64,000 bases of DNA from Parahaliea mediterranea. GTDB taxonomy: Bacteria; Pseudomonadota; Gammaproteobacteria; Pseudomonadales; Halieaceae. The position numbers and the translations under genes are program-made. The stretch lies in NCBI RefSeq assembly GCF_003402235.1, contig NZ_QEWO01000005.1, positions 496,001-560,000 on the forward strand, written 5' to 3'. Under the pieces are notes generated by a model, which worked only from the letters and a program-made list of their open reading frames with translations, had not been told where the DNA came from and made no database searches. This document shows positions 52,867-61,140 of this stretch, one piece after another (the first letter of the stretch is position 1; every line of letters starts with the position of its first letter).

Positions 52867-55707
52867 GTGACCCAACGCAGCGTTCCCCTCTCCCGCTCCG
52901 CGCCCTTCCGTCGCCTGGTCCTTGCCGGCGCCATCTCCATGCTGGGGCTTGGCCTTGCGCCGTCGGCACTGGCCCAGACAGTAACCGGTGAAGTTACTGA
53001 CAGCAGCGGTGGTGCCGTGTACGAGGGTGCCATTGTTCGCATTGCCGAACTGGGTGTTTCGACCACCACGGATTCCCGTGGGCGCTTCCGGCTGATAGGC
53101 GTCAGGCCCGGCACTTATACCCTTACTGTCAACTATGTCGGTGCTCCACCGCGCAACGTGCCGATTACAGTCGGTCCAGAGGGCCTGGTGCTGGGCGCGC
53201 TGGTGCTGGGTGAGGGCAGCGAGAACCAGATGGCTCTGGAAGAAGTGCTGGTAACGGGCCAGTCGGCGGCGATGGCGGGGGCCATCAATCAGCAGCGAGC
53301 GGCAGACAACATCAAATCGGTGCTGGATTCTGACACCATGGGCCAGTTCCCGGATCAGAACGTGGCGGAGTCCCTGCGTCGACTCTCGGGTATCTCGGTG
53401 GAAAACGATCAGGGCGAAGGGCGCTATGTAGTGATCCGGGGCATGGATCCTGACCTCAATTCGACGTCCATCAACGGTGTGCGGGCATCGGCGTCCGAAA
53501 ACCGGCGCGCCATGCAACTGGATGTGATTCCCTCGGACGTCCTTGATGGCCTGGAGGTGCAGAAGTCGCTGACCCCTGATATGGATGGTGACTCCATTGG
53601 CGGCTCGGTGAACGTAAAGACCCTCAGCGCCTTCAGCCGCAAAGACGCCTACTTCAAGGCCCGTCTGGAGGGTGGTTATAACGAAATGCGAGAAGACTGG
53701 AGTCCGAAGGCATCCGTTGCCGGCAGCGACATCTTCGAACTGGCCAATAACCGTCGTCTCGGGGTGGCAGCTGCACTCAGCTGGCAGGATCGCAAGATGT
53801 CGACGGACAACAACGAGGCCGATGACTGGGAACAGGCGGACAGTGGCAACGAATTTCCCGAGTCCTTTGAGCCGCGCTATTACCGTATCGAGCGCGAGCG
53901 CATTGGCGCTGTGTTGAACCTCGACTATGACTGGTCCGATACCACTACCCTCTTTGCCCGCTCACTGTACAGCAGGTTTGAGGATACTGAACTGCGCTAC
54001 GGCCAGGGTTACGGCGATCTCACGCCGCTTTCCGACGAAGCCATTGAGAAGCGGCGAACAGCCTACGGCTTTACCGAGATCGATATGAATACCAAAGACC
54101 GGGTACAGACCGCAGAAACACTCTCGCTGTCGTTCGGTAGCGAGAGCCAGTGGGAGCTGTGGGGGCTGGAAACCAACCTCGGCTACTCCCACGGCGAGGA
54201 GGATGACCCGGATGTAGTGAATTCATCTTGGGTTGGCGAATTCGAAAGCGGCAGCGGCGGTATCCCGGACGGTGCGCCGGTATTGAGCCTGAACCGTGGG
54301 TCGGTGGAAACGCCGGTTGTGGAGTCTGACTACTTTGACTTGCTGCGCAACCCCGGCGCCTACGCACTGGATGAGATCGAACACGAGAAGAGCCTGACCG
54401 AGGATACCCAGTGGTCGCTACAGTTCGATGCCAACCGACAGTTCGAGAACTGGGAGCTGAAGTTTGGCGCCAAGGCCCGCCTGCGGGAGAAGGAAAACAA
54501 TGAAGACGCCGCTATCTACAGTGGCGATGATGTATTCACCATCGCCGATGTCTACGATCCGGGCGCCGCAGGGGATTATGGTTTTCGCAATGTGATTGAG
54601 CCGTTACCAAGTACCCGAGGGGTGCGGGAAATCCTGCGCGCCGGTAACGGCATCGAGCTGGAGGATATCGATTCAACGCTGGCCTCGGCCTCGAATGACT
54701 GGACCGTCAATGAAGATGTTTATGCCGCCTATGGCATGTTCAAGCTGTTTATTGGTGGCATCACCCTCACCGGCGGTGTTCGGGTGGAGTACACGGACTT
54801 CAGCTCGGAAGGTAACGCGGTAGAGTTGTTCGAGGAAGGCGATGAGTACAACGGCGCTGAACTGGATGATGACCTGGTGGTGATCGAGAGCATCGACGCC
54901 AGTCGCAGCTACACCGATGTGCTGCCGAGCCTCAATCTGCGCTACGACGCCACCGAAAACATTGTGGCGCGAGCCGCAGTGTCGCGTTCCATTGTGCGAC
55001 CACTGTTTAACGATGTGGCATCGCGTATCAGCGTCGAAGACGGCGAGGCGGAAATCGGCAACCCGGAACTTGAGCCCTATAACGCGTGGAACTACGACGC
55101 GTCGCTTGAATATTACCCGAGCGAACTGAGTGTTCTTTCGGCTGGCGTGTTCTACAAAGACATTGGTGACTTCATCTTCCTGCAGACCTTTGATGACTAC
55201 AGTTTTGCCGGGCAGACCTTTGATGAAGCGACCATCGCAGAGAATGGCGACAATGCCGACGTGCTAGGGGTAGAACTCAACTACCAGCAGTACTTTGGCT
55301 TCCTGCCATCCCCTTTTGACGGCCTGCTGGTGAGCCTTAACTATACCTATGTCGATAGCGAGGCCGAGGTGAACGACCGTGAAATTCCCTTCCCGAAGCA
55401 ATCAGACAACATCGCCGGTTTTGTACTGGGCTATGAAAAATACGGCCTGGATCTGCGCCTGGCGATGAAGTATCGCGATAGCTATCTCGACGAACTGGTG
55501 GATGAAGGGCTCGATCGCACCACCGACGCCCACACCCAGTGGGACTTCACCGCCAAGTACAGTGTCAACGACAACTGGATGGTTTACGCGGAAATATCCA
55601 ATCTCAACGACGAGCCAGAGTACTACTATGCCGGCAATTCACAACGCGTGCTGCAATACGACGAGTACGGCACCACCACGGTAATTGGCGTGCAGTACAT
55701 ATACTGA
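52867..55707 (+). CDS. TonB-dependent receptor with N-terminal carboxypeptidase-regulatory-like domain
   Basis: The 946-residue outer-membrane protein has a signal peptide (LGLGLAPSALAQ), a beta-sandwich extension (VTGEVTDSSGGAVYEGAIVR, to about residue 115), a TonB box (MALEEVLVTGQ), a plug with MGQFPDQNVAESLRRLSG and a barrel ending in aromatic residues (VQYIY). This layout matches the TonB-Xanth-Caul group that imports carbohydrates. Its position between iolG and a phosphate-antiporter-type MFS gene, with a phytase nearby, points to phytate or lower inositol phosphates as ligand. GTG start with GGAGG upstream. Confidence 0.93.
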   Translation: MTQRSVPLSRSAPFRRLVLAGAISMLGLGLAPSALAQTVTGEVTDSSGGAVYEGAIVRIAELGVSTTTDSRGRFRLIGVRPGTYTLTVNYVGAPPRNVPITVGPEGLVLGALVLGEGSENQMALEEVLVTGQSAAMAGAINQQRAADNIKSVLDSDTMGQFPDQNVAESLRRLSGISVENDQGEGRYVVIRGMDPDLNSTSINGVRASASENRRAMQLDVIPSDVLDGLEVQKSLTPDMDGDSIGGSVNVKTLSAFSRKDAYFKARLEGGYNEMREDWSPKASVAGSDIFELANNRRLGVAAALSWQDRKMSTDNNEADDWEQADSGNEFPESFEPRYYRIERERIGAVLNLDYDWSDTTTLFARSLYSRFEDTELRYGQGYGDLTPLSDEAIEKRRTAYGFTEIDMNTKDRVQTAETLSLSFGSESQWELWGLETNLGYSHGEEDDPDVVNSSWVGEFESGSGGIPDGAPVLSLNRGSVETPVVESDYFDLLRNPGAYALDEIEHEKSLTEDTQWSLQFDANRQFENWELKFGAKARLREKENNEDAAIYSGDDVFTIADVYDPGAAGDYGFRNVIEPLPSTRGVREILRAGNGIELEDIDSTLASASNDWTVNEDVYAAYGMFKLFIGGITLTGGVRVEYTDFSSEGNAVELFEEGDEYNGAELDDDLVVIESIDASRSYTDVLPSLNLRYDATENIVARAAVSRSIVRPLFNDVASRISVEDGEAEIGNPELEPYNAWNYDASLEYYPSELSVLSAGVFYKDIGDFIFLQTFDDYSFAGQTFDEATIAENGDNADVLGVELNYQQYFGFLPSPFDGLLVSLNYTYVDSEAEVNDREIPFPKQSDNIAGFVLGYEKYGLDLRLAMKYRDSYLDELVDEGLDRTTDAHTQWDFTAKYSVNDNWMVYAEISNLNDEPEYYYAGNSQRVLQYDEYGTTTVIGVQYIY

Positions 55708-55746
55708 ACTGCTTGGCAGGGGTGTGGGGATGATCGCGGGGCGACC

Positions 55747-55768
55747 CTGGCGCCTTGTTCGGCGCCAG
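55747..55768 (+). other. intercistronic hairpin after the TonB receptor
   Basis: CTGGCGCC and GGCGCCAG form a perfect 8-bp stem with a TTGTTC loop in the 80-base gap before the MFS gene. No T run follows, so it is more likely an mRNA-stabilising or processing element than a terminator. Confidence 0.5.
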
Positions 55769-55787
55769 CGGCGGGGATAGTGTAATC

Positions 55788-57170
55788 ATGCAGTGGTTCA
55801 GGCTTTTTGCCACCGGGGAGGACCGGCCGGTCAGTGCCGACAGTGACGCGATTGACTGGGCGTACCAGCGCCACCGGCGCGACGTGATTGTGATCATTAC
55901 GTTGTGCTACGGCCTGGCCTATGTGTGTCGGCTGGCACTGAACGTCGTAAAAAAGCCGCTGATGGATGCGGGTATCTTCACGCCTGAACAACTGGGCATC
56001 ATCGGTTCAACGCTGCTTTACGGCTATGCACTGGGCAAATTCACCAATGGCTTTCTCGCCGATCACGCCCACGTCGGTCGTTTTTTTGCTGCGGGGCTAC
56101 TGTTGTCCGCCTGCGCCAACCTGGGTATGGGCCTGTCGGATCTGCTCTGGCTATCGGCCTTGCTGTGGGGCCTCAATGGTTGGTTTCAGGGCTTCGGCGC
56201 GCCCTCCAGTGTGGTGTCTCTGGCCCACTGGTACAGCAATCACGAACGCGGCCGTTACTACGGCATCTGGAGCACGGCGCACTCCATTGGCGAAGGGCTA
56301 ACCTACCTTGGCGTGGCCTGGCTGATTGCCGCACCTCCCAAGGGGCTGGGTCTGGACTGGCCCTGGGGGTTCTGGGTGCCCGCCGCAATCTGCGTTGTGG
56401 CCGCCCTGCTGGTGCTGCGCTATTTGCCGGACCGGCCTCGGGCCCTGGGCCTTCCCAGTGTGGCGGACTGGCGCCAGGATCACAGCGCCATCGCCAGTGC
56501 CGCCAGTAATGGCAGCGTGTGGAAAACACAGCTGCGTATACTGGCCATTCCTTCCATCTGGGTTCTGGCCCTGGCCAGTTCCAGCATGTATGTCACACGT
56601 TACGCCATTAACAGCTGGGGTAACGTCTATTTACAGGAAATTCGCGGATTTGACCTGTTCGATGCCAATCTGTTCATTTTCCTCAATACCGCGGCAGGCA
56701 TTCTGGGCTGTGTTGCCTACGGCTTTGCATCAGACAAATGGTTCAATGCCCGCCGTCCACCGGCCAACCTGCTGTTTGGCCTGATGGAACTGCTGCCGCT
56801 GTTCGTGATTTTCTGGGGGCCAGACGACCCGCTCATACTGGCGGCGGCGCTGGTGGTTTATGGCTTTGGCCTCAGCGGTATTCTCGCCTCGCTGGGGGGG
56901 CTGTTTGCCATCGACATCGCCCCCAAGCGGGTTGCAGGGGCGGCCATGGGTTTTATTGGCGTATTCAGCTATGTTGGCGCAGGCCTGCAGGACTACATCA
57001 GCGGCCGACTGATTTCTGCCAGCGAAATTGCCTTGCGCTTCCCGCGCGAGGGCGGCGAGACGGTAGTCTACTTCTATGATTACAGTGCGCCCATCCTGTT
57101 CTGGGTCGGCGCGTCGGTGGTGTCGCTGGTACTGGCGAGCAGCCTGTGGAGGGTGCGTGCAACGGATTAA
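55788..57170 (+). CDS. organophosphate:phosphate antiporter-type MFS transporter
   Basis: The 460-residue protein has twelve likely membrane helices and features of the GlpT/UhpT (OPA) family: a DWAYQRHRRDVIVIITLCYG start, WFQGFGAPSSVVSLAHWYSN, RGRYYGIWSTAHSIGEG and the loop LPDRPRALGLPSV. OPA proteins exchange an organic phosphate for inorganic phosphate. Next to a phytase and an inositol monophosphatase, it probably imports an inositol phosphate; that is inference. The ATG at 55788 is used, with GGGGAT upstream. It overlaps the following lipoprotein gene by 14 bases. Confidence 0.85.
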   Translation: MQWFRLFATGEDRPVSADSDAIDWAYQRHRRDVIVIITLCYGLAYVCRLALNVVKKPLMDAGIFTPEQLGIIGSTLLYGYALGKFTNGFLADHAHVGRFFAAGLLLSACANLGMGLSDLLWLSALLWGLNGWFQGFGAPSSVVSLAHWYSNHERGRYYGIWSTAHSIGEGLTYLGVAWLIAAPPKGLGLDWPWGFWVPAAICVVAALLVLRYLPDRPRALGLPSVADWRQDHSAIASAASNGSVWKTQLRILAIPSIWVLALASSSMYVTRYAINSWGNVYLQEIRGFDLFDANLFIFLNTAAGILGCVAYGFASDKWFNARRPPANLLFGLMELLPLFVIFWGPDDPLILAAALVVYGFGLSGILASLGGLFAIDIAPKRVAGAAMGFIGVFSYVGAGLQDYISGRLISASEIALRFPREGGETVVYFYDYSAPILFWVGASVVSLVLASSLWRVRATD

Positions 57171-57642
57171 ACGCGGGGGGTGGTTGGTGGTAAGCGCCTG
57201 GCTGACTGCCTGCGGCGGGCAGGGAGAGAGCAGTTTTTGCGCTACCCACGGCGGCGAGCACTGGCGACACCGCGACCAGCAGCCGGCGCTGGTAGTTGAT
57301 TATGCAGCACGCGGCAAACTGGCGGTGCAGCTGTTGTTGCCTGCAGAAGGGGGTGCAATCGGGAGCGACCTCGCTCCGCGCGATATTCTCGAGCTGCCTG
57401 CCGGCTGCTCTGCAACCGCGCTGCGGCGGGACCGCCGCGACGGGCGTGTTCGCCTGCGGTTTGAGGCCGACTGTGGTGATGAGCCACCGGCGGATTTGTC
57501 TGTTCCATTGCTGGAGGGGCCGGGCGGGCTGCGGGAAATGGAGGTGACTATGACGACCCCGGCGGTGCGCAAGCACTTTGTCATCCATCGCGATTGTGAG
57601 CGGGCATTGTTCAATGTGGGCGGGGAGGCTGCCGGTGACTGA
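57157..57642 (+). CDS. small lipoprotein of unknown function
   Basis: The 161-residue protein begins with a short basic region and hydrophobic signal ending in SAWLTAC, a lipobox, so it is probably a lipoprotein. The remainder (CATHGGEHWRHRDQQ, LAVQLLLPAEGGAIGSDLAP, EMEVTMTTPAVRKHFVIHRD) has a beta-rich look and matches nothing I recognise. The GTG start overlaps the end of the transporter gene and its stop overlaps the next gene start, with GGAGGG close upstream. The tight packing supports a role with the transporter, perhaps as a periplasmic binding partner. Confidence 0.7.
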   Translation: MQRIKRGGWLVVSAWLTACGGQGESSFCATHGGEHWRHRDQQPALVVDYAARGKLAVQLLLPAEGGAIGSDLAPRDILELPAGCSATALRRDRRDGRVRLRFEADCGDEPPADLSVPLLEGPGGLREMEVTMTTPAVRKHFVIHRDCERALFNVGGEAAGD

Positions 57643-58453
57643 CGCGGAACTGGATGCGCGACTGGCAACGGCCTGTGGCTTGGCGCGTAAGGCAGGATGC
57701 TTTGCGTCCGGCAAATTCGCTGACCTGGGCAGCCTCACCGTGCACAGCAAGGGTGTGCAGGACATGGCCACCGAGGCCGATGTTGAAACCGAGGCACTGC
57801 TGCGCAAGGGGTTGGCCGAACTCTACCCCGGGGACGCTTTTCTTGGTGAAGAAAGTTGCAGCGAATTCCGGTCACAGGCCGGGCGTGGCGTCTGGGTGGT
57901 CGATCCCATTGACGGTACCCAGCCATTTATCAGCAATATCACCTCCTGGTGTATAGCCCTGGCCTATGTGCGTGACAGTCAAACCCTGCTGGGGGTGGTA
58001 TACGATCCGGTGCGGGATGAACTGTTCGCCGCGCGCCGCGGTGGCGGTGCCTCAATAAACAATCGCCCGCTGCGAGTGAGCCCGGCTGCCAGTTTGGCGG
58101 ATGGCCTGGTGGGGCTGGGTTACTCCAATCGAGTGGCGCCAGCCGCCACCGTGGGGCCCCTGTCGCGCCTGCTGGAGGAGCAGGGCATGTTCCATCGCTG
58201 CGGTAGCGGCGCCCTCAGCCTGGCCTACGTGGCAGCAGGGCGCTTGATTGGCTATTACGAGCCGCACATGAATGCCTGGGATGCGGTTGCCGGTGGGTTG
58301 CTGGTGCGTGAGGCGGGCGGCCGAAGTAATCCGGCACTGGAGCGCGAGGGCGTGCTGGAGCACGGCTGCGCGGTGCTGGCGGCCGGTGCCGGGGTCTACC
58401 AAGCCTTGCTGGAAGTGGTGAGTGGCGGCGAGACTGTCACCGGTCTTACATGA
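57635..58453 (+). CDS. inositol monophosphatase family protein
   Basis: The 272-residue enzyme has all the metal-binding motifs of the lithium-sensitive phosphatase family: GEES, WVVDPIDGTQPF and WDAVAGGLLVREAGG. Members hydrolyse inositol-1-phosphate, histidinol phosphate or PAP-type substrates. In this operon inositol monophosphate is the natural candidate, and the reaction would deliver free myo-inositol to IolG. The GTG start (TDAELDARL) has GGGAGG upstream and overlaps the lipoprotein stop by 8 bases. No signal peptide is seen, so it acts in the cytoplasm. Confidence 0.92.
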   Translation: MTDAELDARLATACGLARKAGCFASGKFADLGSLTVHSKGVQDMATEADVETEALLRKGLAELYPGDAFLGEESCSEFRSQAGRGVWVVDPIDGTQPFISNITSWCIALAYVRDSQTLLGVVYDPVRDELFAARRGGGASINNRPLRVSPAASLADGLVGLGYSNRVAPAATVGPLSRLLEEQGMFHRCGSGALSLAYVAAGRLIGYYEPHMNAWDAVAGGLLVREAGGRSNPALEREGVLEHGCAVLAAGAGVYQALLEVVSGGETVTGLT

Positions 58454-58459
58454 AGAATT

Positions 58460-58488
58460 GTTAACCTCAGCCTCATGCGTGTTTAACC
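58460..58488 (+). promoter_or_regulatory. direct repeats upstream of the PepSY gene
   Basis: GTTAACC (58460-58466) and GTTTAACC (58481-58488) repeat with their TTAACC cores 22 bases apart, about two helical turns, 45 bases before the PepSY start. OmpR/PhoB-type regulators often bind such direct repeats, and one is encoded just downstream. Confidence 0.45.
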
Positions 58489-58533
58489 CGCGCCGGGATA
58501 GGGTAGGTGGGCAGTCAACACAGGAGGACGACT

Positions 58534-59097
58534 ATGAATCGCTTATCAATGGGTATTGGTGCCCTGGCAGCCGCCATTGTTGCGGCGCCGCTGCTGGCTG
58601 GCAGTGATCCTGAAGAGGCCGCGGTGGCCCTGTACGCAATCGAGCGCTCCGGGGTAACGCTGGACAAGGCCCTGGCCCAGGCTGAACAGGCGGTGCCTGG
58701 CATTGCCTATGAATACGAGCTGGAAGATGACGACGGCCAGCTCTTCCATGAAATCAAAGTTATGGACCTTGAAGGTGAAGTGCGGCACAAGCTGCGCATT
58801 GCCGTGGCTGACGGCAGTCTGAGCCAGAAGCAGGAGCCGCGTAGCTGCGCCGTGGTATGTCGCGACGACGAGGTGCTGGCGGCCCGCGCCTTGCAGGACG
58901 CCGGCTACAGCCTACGGCGGGCCATTGCCGAGGGGGGCGCAGGGACAAAACAGCTGCTGGAGGAAGCCGAAGTGGAACTGGAGCGCGGCGTGCGTTACTT
59001 CAAACTGGAATGGGTTGGCCCGGAGGGTGAGCGCGACCAGCTTATTGATATCGACAACGGCCAGACGATTCCCTCCTTGACCAGTCCCGGTGGTTGA
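58534..59097 (+). CDS. PepSY-domain periplasmic protein
   Basis: The 187-residue protein has a signal peptide (MGIGALAAAIVAAPLLAGS) and two PepSY-like segments: one at about residues 35-75 (ALAQAEQAVPGIAYEYELED) and another at 110-175 (RALQDAGYSLRRAIAE, IDIDNGQTI). PepSY proteins often accompany OmpR-type two-component genes and may modulate their sensor. AGGAGG lies upstream of the ATG. Its stop overlaps the response regulator start by one base. Confidence 0.85.
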   Translation: MNRLSMGIGALAAAIVAAPLLAGSDPEEAAVALYAIERSGVTLDKALAQAEQAVPGIAYEYELEDDDGQLFHEIKVMDLEGEVRHKLRIAVADGSLSQKQEPRSCAVVCRDDEVLAARALQDAGYSLRRAIAEGGAGTKQLLEEAEVELERGVRYFKLEWVGPEGERDQLIDIDNGQTIPSLTSPGG

Positions 59098-59768
59098 TGA
59101 AGTTACTGCTGGTAGAGGATGACCAGACCACCCTGGCCTACCTGTCGAAGGGGCTGAGGGAGCAGGGCTACACCGCCGATGAAGCCGGCAACGGCGTTGA
59201 TGCCTTGCATCTGGCCACCACTGGCCAGTACGACCTCATTGTGCTCGATCGCATGTTGCCACAGCTGGATGGCTTGGCGGTGCTATCTGCGCTGCGCGCC
59301 GGGGGCAACCGCACGCCGGTGATTATTCTCAGTGCCCTGTCCCATGTGGATGAGCGCATCCGCGGGCTGAAGGCGGGTGGCGATGATTACCTGACCAAGC
59401 CTTTTTCTTTCGCCGAACTGCAGCTGCGTATCGACAACCTGCTACAGCGCGCAACGCACCGTGAGGCCCGCATCACTCAGTTGTGTGCCGACGACCTTGA
59501 AATGGACCTGGTGGGCCACCGGGTGACGCGAGCTGGCGATGACATCGCCCTGCAGCCAAAAGAGTTTCAGCTGTTGCGCTATCTGCTGGAGCACCGGGGG
59601 CAGGTGGTGTCCCGTACCCTGTTGTTTGAGGCCGTGTGGGATTATCACTTCGACCCAAAGACCAATGTGATTGATGTGCATATTGCCAAGTTGCGCAGAA
59701 AGCTTGAGGCCGGAGGACGTAGCCAGCTGATCGATACCGTGCGTGGGGCGGGCTATGTCATCCGGTAG
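59097..59768 (+). CDS. OmpR/PhoB-family response regulator
   Basis: The 223-residue protein has a receiver domain with phospho-acceptor Asp (LIVLDRMLPQLDG), the conserved Lys in DDYLTKPFSFAEL, and a winged-helix DNA-binding domain (QPKEFQLLRYLLEHRGQVVS, ...VDVHIAKLRRKLEAGG). It belongs to the QseB/PmrA-like group. It overlaps the histidine kinase by 14 bases. Its targets probably include the PepSY-to-HAD genes, through the direct repeats at 58460. Confidence 0.95.
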   Translation: MKLLLVEDDQTTLAYLSKGLREQGYTADEAGNGVDALHLATTGQYDLIVLDRMLPQLDGLAVLSALRAGGNRTPVIILSALSHVDERIRGLKAGGDDYLTKPFSFAELQLRIDNLLQRATHREARITQLCADDLEMDLVGHRVTRAGDDIALQPKEFQLLRYLLEHRGQVVSRTLLFEAVWDYHFDPKTNVIDVHIAKLRRKLEAGGRSQLIDTVRGAGYVIR

Positions 59769-61140
59769 CGCGCGGCGTCTTGGCTACCCGCGCACCTCCG
59801 TATGGCGCCTTACTCTGCTGTTTACCCTGCTGGTGTTGCTGGTGAACGCCCTGGTGCTGGGAGCGGTGTACTGGCTGACGGTGTCAGAGCAGGAGCGCCA
59901 ATTACAGCGCAATGTGCTGATGGCCGCCGATACCTTTCGGCAGCTGGCTGCCGTGGAGCGCGGCAGTGATGTCGCTGTTCGCCGACTGGTAGAGGCCCAC
60001 GCGCGGGGCGCCGCCAACACCCTGTTGGCGCTGGAGAGTAGCGATGGGGTCAGCGGCAACCTCAGCGAGTTGCCGCGCCAGTTGCCGCGCTATCCTGATA
60101 CGGGCCGCTTTCCTGTAGCGGTATCCAATCTCAGCGGCGATGCCACCGTAGAGCTGGCCCGTGGCACCTGGATAGAGGTGGGCGCAGGCAGATTGATGGT
60201 GGCCCAGTTGGAGGCGGACCAGGGTGCCTACCGACGCGACTACCTGCTGGCCAGTGTGCTGGCGCTGGTACTGGCCCTGCTGCTGACGCTGGTGGCGGGT
60301 TATCTGTTTAACCGGCGCCAGGTTCGGCGCCTGCGGGATTTGAGTGAGGGCATCGAGCAGATCCAGCGCGGCCGGCTGGATACCCGCCTGCCGAGCCGGG
60401 CGGATGGCGATGAGTTCGACGTGCTGGCCGGCCAGGTCAATCAGATGCTGGATGAGATCGACGAACTGCTGCACTCGGTGGCTGGTGTTACTGACAACAT
60501 CGCCCACGACCTTCGCACGCCGCTCTCGCGATTGCGCCTGCGGCTGGACGATATCGCCTCTGCCCTGCCGACTGCGCCGGCATCCGCTGCCACAGAGACC
60601 CTTGGCCTGGCCCAGGCGGATCTCGATGACTTGTTGCAAACCTTTGATGCCATGCTCGAACTGGCGCGCCTGGAACAGGGTATTTTGCAGATGGAAGGGC
60701 GCCCCTGTGACCTGGCCGCAATTGCCCGCGATGCTGCGGAACTGCTGACACCGCTGGCTGAGCAGCGCGGGCAGACAGTCGCCGTCCACTGCGACGGGCG
60801 GAGTCAGGTGTCGGGAGACGCCAGTTTGCTGTTCCGGCTCATCTACAACTTGCTCGACAACGCCATTCGACACGCTGGCGATAAAGCGCATATTCACATC
60901 AGCCAGCATGGCAGGCAGCTTTGCGTAGCGGATAACGGGCCGGGGATTCCCGCCACTGAGCGCGAGCGGGTGTTCCGGCGGCTGTACCGCCTGGACCAGA
61001 GTCGCCATCACCCGGGCACCGGTCTGGGATTGTCGGTGGTGCGCGCCATTGCCCGCCTGCACGGAGCAAATATCACACTGGGCGAGGCCGCTCCGGGTCT
61101 TGTCGTCACCCTGGAATTTCCACCACAGGAGCCTCTATGA
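59755..61140 (+). CDS. sensor histidine kinase
   Basis: The 461-residue membrane kinase has two transmembrane helices (LTLLFTLLVLLVNALVLGAV and LLASVLALVLALLLTLVAGY) around a periplasmic sensor of about 130 residues, then HAMP, the H-box NIAHDLRTPLSRLRLRL, the N-box NLLDNAIRHAG and the G boxes ADNGPGIP and GTGLGLSVVRAI. The start MSSGSARR overlaps the response regulator gene. The stop overlaps the PhoD-like gene by ATGA, tying a phosphatase directly to its sensor. The signal is unknown; phosphate or a phosphate ester would fit. Confidence 0.95.
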   Translation: MSSGSARRLGYPRTSVWRLTLLFTLLVLLVNALVLGAVYWLTVSEQERQLQRNVLMAADTFRQLAAVERGSDVAVRRLVEAHARGAANTLLALESSDGVSGNLSELPRQLPRYPDTGRFPVAVSNLSGDATVELARGTWIEVGAGRLMVAQLEADQGAYRRDYLLASVLALVLALLLTLVAGYLFNRRQVRRLRDLSEGIEQIQRGRLDTRLPSRADGDEFDVLAGQVNQMLDEIDELLHSVAGVTDNIAHDLRTPLSRLRLRLDDIASALPTAPASAATETLGLAQADLDDLLQTFDAMLELARLEQGILQMEGRPCDLAAIARDAAELLTPLAEQRGQTVAVHCDGRSQVSGDASLLFRLIYNLLDNAIRHAGDKAHIHISQHGRQLCVADNGPGIPATERERVFRRLYRLDQSRHHPGTGLGLSVVRAIARLHGANITLGEAAPGLVVTLEFPPQEPL

